This document shows, in pieces, positions 57,743 through 64,000 of a DNA stretch of 64,000 nt. Positions within the stretch are counted from its first letter, which is position 1, and the number at the start of each line of letters is the position of its first letter. Made by a program: the position numbers and the translations under genes. The notes beneath the pieces were generated by a model, which worked only from the letters and a program-made list of their open reading frames with translations, did no database searches and was not told the DNA's origin. The DNA lies in NCBI GenBank assembly GCA_025267735.1, contig CM046307.1:32975231-33039230 (forward strand), in the 5' to 3' direction. This DNA is from Mactra quadrangularis. Its lineage: Eukaryota; Mollusca; Bivalvia; Venerida; Mactridae.

Positions 57743-60736
57743 TGTATTGTGTGATTGCGATTATTGATTGTCTAATGTTCTATCAGAAGATCTTCTTGCT
57801 TAACCTTAGTTTGATAATGGACTCATCTAGTCCTAAACTTGGAGCAGTCCATAGTAAACTTTTAGGGAGATTTTAGTTCAAAATGCTAAGTGGAGCAGCC
57901 ATCAGCATAAAGTCAGGCCAGAGTGCATGTTGGCCAGGCTTCATACTGATCACTAAGGCTTTGCCTTTAGCATATTGAGGGTTAATTTTGTTTCATAATT
58001 TAATTAGACCAACTAAATCTCTCTTTACAATATTTTGTTAGACTGCAGTTTACTGGTAAGCATTATGCTTTAAAATAATTTTATAAGGAAGTGACCGTTT
58101 TATTAATACATTTTCTTGAAATTACTTTCCCAATAACCTTGTAAACTGGTATATGGAAGCATGTACAAAATATCTTTCATTGTCAAATTGCATGTTTTAG
58201 TAAAATGCAGTCATCCTCTGGCTTTGCTTCATTGTATACATAACCTGGTGCCAATTTCTTTCTCTCTCTCTACTAAGGAATATGAACATGTTTGTGTTGT
58301 TCAAGATATACTTAATGCATTTATTTATGTACACATATTTATGTTGGAAGTTATCATTTATTAAACTGTTTTGGAGTTTGTTTTCACAATCATTTAGATC
58401 ATAGCATAGTAACAACAATAAAGTGTATAAAGTTATATATGATGATGTAATATTTAGCAAAGTAGTAATTTGTAGTAATTAGTAATTTACAGCACAAAAT
58501 AATGTCTTGTAGAACTTTCCTTGTCTGTTGAAACATTACAATTATAGCAAGACTAGTAATTCATTTGATATCATGATCAACCAAGTGTATTTAATTGCAG
58601 AAACAGATATTAACACAGTTTTCTCTGTTCTCAGACTGTGTCCTTTGGAGTGTGAGACCAATATTTTTGTATATTTTGAAATCTATGTGGCATAATCTTT
58701 CAACTATAGCTTTATACACTTTGAGAAATATTGAAACTGTATTAGATAGAATAATTAACATTACATTAACACTGGTACATTGTCTGAGACATTAGCTATT
58801 CATTCTAATGTTAGTGACACACACACCTGTTTTTGTGATATATTAAAGTACTTCAGTATTTTTTGTTTTATTTCATTATTTGTAGTTTTCATCAAGATCT
58901 CATTTTATACATGTCTCTGTTTGAATGTTTATACATAACTATGGTTACTGTTTTGTTATGGAAATAGTGAGGTTGTTTTTACTTATTATCTTATGATGAC
59001 GAGAACAAAAATCTAATCAAATTCCAAAATCTGCATTTATTAGTTTTGCAACATATGATTTAAACTTTGTTAAATGAATAAGCTTTAAGTTAAAGTAAAA
59101 TTTACTTGAAGCATGCATGATCACTTTTTCCTCAAAATTTCATTTGACAAATGTCTGAGAATGTTTTTTTTTAACTTATTGTAGCCGCTATCTGCCAAGT
59201 TGTGAGTACTATGTTAAATGTAATACTGGTAGTTGATTTTGATAATAAAATCCTGCTGTATATATATACAGACTATTGTTTATCATGATATTTAAGTATT
59301 GATAATTGTTCATAATGGATTAATTAATAAAATTGATTAAATAAATTGTTGATACTAAGTTGAGATTTTCACAATACAAACTTCTCAGTGTTTTAATAGA
59401 ATATTTGTATTAATTGAACATTGAGTTTAATAGAACAGTTTAATACAAAAGTGAATTGTTTAAAGAACATCAATATCTGTTACCTATTGTTCAAATATCT
59501 CATTTATTGTTCATTGTTTATTATTATTATAGATTTTATAAAATTAAACTGCTACTCTCCTTGTATGGGACACAGTTTTTGTTAATGGGTATATTATTGT
59601 TAAAATAAACTTTATCAAGTATGTAAATCTATAGGTTTTTACCTGCAGTACACACAAACTTGTACTATAACAATATGTCTGTGTACTGAGAATAATATAA
59701 TTAATTGTATAATGCATGATTTTGTTTGTACTTTGTCAGTGCAGGTGGACAATTCCAATATTTTGAGTTTCAGGTTACATTTGTTTGCATATAACTCCTA
59801 CATTTTGAATTTCTAGTAATTTAGAGTTGGAATTGAGCTGTTTAAAATATACAAGTGTTTTAAAGTTATGAGATCCTGTTCAATACTGGTGTCAATTTGT
59901 GTAACATAGAAATAAATGTTTACACAAATGTTTTATATTCAATTTGCCACAGTCATTATTCAGTATCATGGTAATAACCTAATAAAGTAGCTATCATGTT
60001 ATGACATATTTATTCATTGCTTAGTTACTTTTTCCACATACTAATTTCAAATACATGCCAATATTGAACGTGACATCATATACATTCATAGTCATTTTAT
60101 TTTTGCTTGATTTCCTTAAACCACTTGCCAAAGAAAACAATGGTTTAAAGTGTTGAAATTTGTCTGAAATTAACAAGTTTTTTTAAACAATTGTAGTAAG
60201 TAATTTTTGTTGCAACAATTATAGTAAGTAATAAAATCATTACTAGTAATGTTTTGAAAGGAATGTGTTGTTCTGTGTTTGATTCCAGTGTACATGTTTA
60301 TTAAATTTAATGTTAAGTTTACTTTTACTGAGTTGTTTTGAAGAGATACTGTTAATATTAATCATGTTTGTAATTTATTAATTTATTTAGATAAATTAAC
60401 ATGTTAATAATATAGTTATCACAGAAATTTGTCTATCAGAATAGTTTAGAATTTTGTTTATTCTTTATACAGAGCCTAAGGTTATAAAATGTGAAAACAG
60501 GCACTGTAATCTATCTTCAGGTTTTTTTTTGTGCTATATCTTTATAATTACAAAAAATAATGATTTATTCATAATATTGTAGCAAAGTTAATGATCTATG
60601 TATTTAAATACTGTGAACTTCTGCTATAAAGACCACCACCTTCTTTATTGCAAATTCATGCAACTTTTGATAATTTATAAGTCTCAAATACTTACTTTTA
60701 GAAGAAAATAGTTCCTATATTACGATCATTCCACTA
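57743..60736 (+). other. Probable 3' UTR and downstream flank
   Basis: AT-rich sequence after the stop codon without recognised repeats. Possible AATAAA poly(A) signals occur at 58417, near 59593 and near 59979, among others. The true cleavage site cannot be chosen from sequence. No second gene was seen. Confidence 0.45.
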
Positions 60737-61364
60737 TTAACCCTTTACTGGTTGTGACATGTGTGAAAAGTAGCCATTTTTTCACCATTACGTGCAAGGG
60801 CTATTTCAAGATGCTCTAATTTCATTACTAATTATCATACAATTATGCAACTTGGCCAAGTTATTACCTGGGTGAATGTCATTCAGAAAAACCAAGTTGA
60901 GCCCCGATCCCCATTACCATGGCAATGCTGGGGCGGAGTAAAAACAGCAAAAAATGCAATTTTCGCTCTTTTTCAACCCCACATTTGGGTTTCAAACCGT
61001 AATATTTTCCGAACTTGAGGTCTAAAGTGCCAGGTCTTTTCAGATACTGAAAAGGTGTTTTCTTATCAGCATTTGGCGCCATTTTTCTGCACTCAATGAC
61101 CCCGATTTTTTTTCTGGCGATGAGGGGGGCTGTGCCCCCTTCAAACCCCAGCAACAAAGGGGGGCACATTCCCCCTTGGGAACCCCCCTGAGACATCTTT
61201 TTGGGAGGGAGGCGCGCGAAAAAAAACTCATTTTTTGGAGACAACTATCCTTAAGTGAAATTCACTTATTCCAGTTAAAAAACACCATTTTCAAGGCTGT
61301 GGCAGCCATTTTGGAGGGGGGGTCTAGACACGTAAAAATGCGGGATTGAGCGGTTAAGGGTTAA
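60737..61364 (+). mobile_element. Repeat R, copy 3 (complete, 628 bp)
   Basis: Inverted ends TTAACCCTTTAC and TTAACCCTTAACC (right, reverse complement). It includes 'ggcaatgctggggcggagta', a G/C-rich block (61120-61210) and 'aaaatggctgccacagccttg' in reverse complement near the right end. The minus-strand frames of 63-121 codons belong to this repeat; one shares the pattern LGFEGG.AP...RK.IGVI...GTLDL with copy 1. A remnant coding origin is possible but unproven. Confidence 0.75.
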
Positions 61365-61572
61365 GACCAACTATTTTGATGGTTCTTATAACGAAACCTA
61401 ACACTGTATGTTATATTTTCCTTCAATGACCTCTTATTTACAATAAGATATTGAATTAGTGTTTTTGTATGGAGTTATTTCTTAAGTTTTATAACCTTGG
61501 TCCTTGATATATTTAGTTTTACTGATGTAAACAAGACTTGACAGATCCCTGAAGAATCATTTGTTTAGAATA

Positions 61573-62713
61573 CAGTGCAACCCCTCTTAAGCAGCCAGCC
61601 AAGGGAAACAGCCAAATTGGCTGCTTAAGCGGGGTGACCACTTAAGAGGGGGTTTGGCATTGAGAGAGGGGGGGGGGTCTGGAGGTAAAGTTTTAATGAA
61701 ATAGAGTTGTTTTAATTGAAGTTGTATGCTTGTTTTATGCTTTACAAGACAAGGTCACACAATAGATAGTAAATTATTTTCATTCTGTGTAATATTCTAT
61801 ACTTCTGTTGAATAGATAAAAACTAAATACTTGCTGATATATTAACGACCAAGTTGAGAAAAACAATCGGTAATTAAGTCGTTCAGACTAAATGCCGTAA
61901 TAGTTAAAAATACGAAAATGAAACTGTGAAATTTATGCAATTTATATGTCTGAAAGTGATAAAAGTCTTATTAACCAACAAATAATTTAATAACTAGTGC
62001 TTTGAAAACTGTGTATCATTGTTGGCCTCGTTTAAATAATTCGAATGTAGAACGCAGCTTATTTTCGGAAAATGCATTTTAACATCCTTAATTTTGACCT
62101 TTCTTTGTATATTAATGAATATTAATTATGAAAATTATTTCCTTATGAACAAATAGTTTCGGATGATCGTACTTTTTCAAAAGTACATCTTCACATGCAA
62201 TAAACATGTTCTATATACACACTAAAATAATTTTCCGTCACATAAAATGTTTTGGCAATAATTCATCCCTCTTACGTAGATTGAACGGTCAGTATTGGTT
62301 TTAAACAAGACCGAATATAGGTTAAATTGTTCATTGTATATTACGTAAAACGTACATAATGATCAGATTATAATCCGTGTCACTCAGTTGATGATACACG
62401 CTAACAACTATAAGATAGCTAATTATTGATTTTTAGAGCCTGTCACGACTAATTGATACGATAATGTAGCGATTTCCTTTGTGTTTGATGACACAGGTCA
62501 TTGCAATTATGTAGATATACATGACCGCGGTGACCGTTTAGGCGGGGGTTATTTTGAGTTTGGGAGACAGAATGACTGGCCGCCGGCTGGAGAACAGGGG
62601 TGACCGCTTAATAGGGGTGCATTATAGAGCGTTTTTCAACGGTCGCGGCACGAGCTGGCCGCTTACAGGGGGTGACCGCTTACAAGGGGTGGCCGTTAGG
62701 AGGGGTGGAACTG
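61573..62713. mobile_element. pogo/Tigger-like non-autonomous transposon (1141 bp)
   Basis: TA at 61571-61572 and 62714-62715. Ends CAGTGCAACCCCTCTTAAGC and CAGTTCCACCCCTCCTAACG. Subterminal (G)TGACC(A/G)CTTA(A/C) motifs occur at 61635-61650 and repeatedly at 62525-62695. No transposase frame; the interior is AT-rich. Confidence 0.87.
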
Positions 62714-62715
62714 TA

Positions 62716-63724
62716 TGTCACTCTAAATATTTCAAATGCTAATTGCATACTTTCCTTTATCTTTTTACTTGGTTGAAAGTTTTCTTGACTAGTCCTTTAA
62801 TTTATCAGAACACTGCTTTACTGCTTCCAAAATGATTCTATACAATTTTGAGCGTTTTAGTTATTCAAGTTGAAATCTGTGAATGTGCAAAAATTGAAGG
62901 TGATGTAAAAGTATGGATTAAACTACAGATAATTGTTATGTTTACATGTTTATAATTTGAATACAAGTTTGTTGTTACATTATGGTGCTATAGTATGGTT
63001 GGATAGAAAACAAAATTACAATATATTGGACTATATTCTTTGATGTTTTTGTTAGGTAATGCTATATTCAGTTAGTTTATGTAACACATTCCTAAAGTTG
63101 TCCAGAACTGATGCAAATTTAAGATAATTTGATGTCTGGTTTTTTTTCAGTCATAGGATTGTTACATGTATAAAGAACTCTTCCCTTTCATAGCAATTTT
63201 TCTAAATTATTTGTTTCTTAATAGAAGGGCTTTCAGGTTTTCTGAAACCTGAAATCAATTAATTGTAGCTTGAATTTGATTTAAAACAGTTAATCATCAC
63301 GCTTAATTCAGAGAAAGATTCTGCGTAAAAAAGTTGCTCTAATAAGACCATCCATTTTGATGGTCCTATTAGTCGAACTTTACTTTAAAAAAAAGTCAAA
63401 AATGTTACTTACCAAATATGGTATAAACTGATCCTTGTTCACCTACATTGAGATGACAAATAAACTTGTAGTGTTATCATCAACTACCAATGTCTAGCAT
63501 TTATTTTAGTTTGCCATTTTTACTATGTTGTGCCAATTTATTTGTGTAGAATATTTCTGGTGCATGTTTTATTGTAACCTATACTTTCTGTGATATTGCA
63601 TTTGTTTTTGTCATTTTTCTTGTTAGAAATTGTAAAACTTTATACTGTAAACACTGCTATCATCATGAAATTATATATTTTGTGATTTTGTATTCTTGGA
63701 GTTTGTTTTTTATTCAGTAAAAGA
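62716..63724. other. Unannotated AT-rich stretch
   Basis: Contains the second copy (62817-62844) of a 28-bp string also found at 48714. No gene. Confidence 0.4.
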
Positions 63725-64000
63725 AATAGAAACATGTAGATCAGTTAGTGGCACAAAAGTCTACTGATTGATGGGTAATGGGTTCAATTCCTAGGGGGTG
63801 GGGCATACTTTCTTGATCATTAAATAAATTTCCATTGCCATTCTCCCTCCTACCAGAACAGAACCAATGATAGTAAAATCATGTGGAGCAATTGTCAGTC
63901 ACTGACGAAAGTACATGCCTAGTAACTGGTTGACAGCTCTAGTCATTGAGACAGTTGATTATAAAGAATGTGATTCTAGAACTGGTGCCACCCAGGAATA
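63725..64000 (+). repeat. tRNA-derived SINE-like repeat W, copy 2 (cut by window end)
   Basis: A-box-like TCAGTTAGTGGCACAAAAG, 'gtctactgattga', B-box GGGTTCAATTCC, then 'ccattctccctcctacca' and 'caattgtcagtcactga', shared with 32450-32720. Confidence 0.7.

Overview
This is a eukaryotic, AT-rich, repeat-dense window. Intron-containing coding sequence, tRNA-derived SINE-like repeats, TA-flanked cut-and-paste transposons, hAT-like elements with 7-8 bp target duplications, and repeats carrying (CCGTC)n/(GGCGTC)n runs plus tandem arrays point to an invertebrate animal. A bivalve or other mollusc is the best guess. That is an inference from repeat style; no sequence here fixes the species.

One protein-coding gene can be supported. 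It lies on the + strand and enters the window already in progress. Eight exons (33588-33763, 41958-42055, 42492-42590, 43824-44081, 45451-45504, 55227-55386, 55895-56045, 56624-57742) all have AG/GT borders and matching phases. Together they give 2115 nt, exactly 704 codons plus a TAA stop. The protein is hydrophilic, rich in Ser, Lys, Glu and Asp, and probably largely disordered. I do not recognise its family. The first exon(s) and promoter were not found.

Layout: 1-33.5 kb is intergenic or upstream-intron sequence full of mobile elements. It includes a three-level nest at 4.3-6.2 kb, a hairpin-capped tandem-array element at 8.7-10.1 kb and an 88-bp minisatellite split by a 2166-bp transposon (15.9-20.1 kb). 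It also holds a mariner remnant (20.6-21.6 kb), a 3-kb tandem-array element (23.4-26.4 kb), a hAT-like element (27.0-28.3 kb) and several SINE-like repeats. From 33.6 to 57.7 kb the gene's introns hold a hAT element, a second 2.3-kb tandem-array element, a 40-bp minisatellite, a 170-bp palindrome and a run of four adjacent DNA transposons just upstream of exon 6. From 57.7 to 64 kb come the 3' flank or UTR, one more short inverted-repeat element and one pogo/Tigger-like element.

The most interesting signal is a set of tandem-array elements with different bodies but one architecture: oligo-T, a 5' hairpin, a GC-rich short repeat, 150-180-bp tandem units, a 3' hairpin, then the terminus GCTCTTGTT. 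They resemble non-autonomous Helitron/Helentron-like elements. In one family every unit carries sequence matching nuclear-receptor half-sites (GGGTCAAAGGTCA, TCAAGGTCA), so a single insertion delivers about a dozen such sites.
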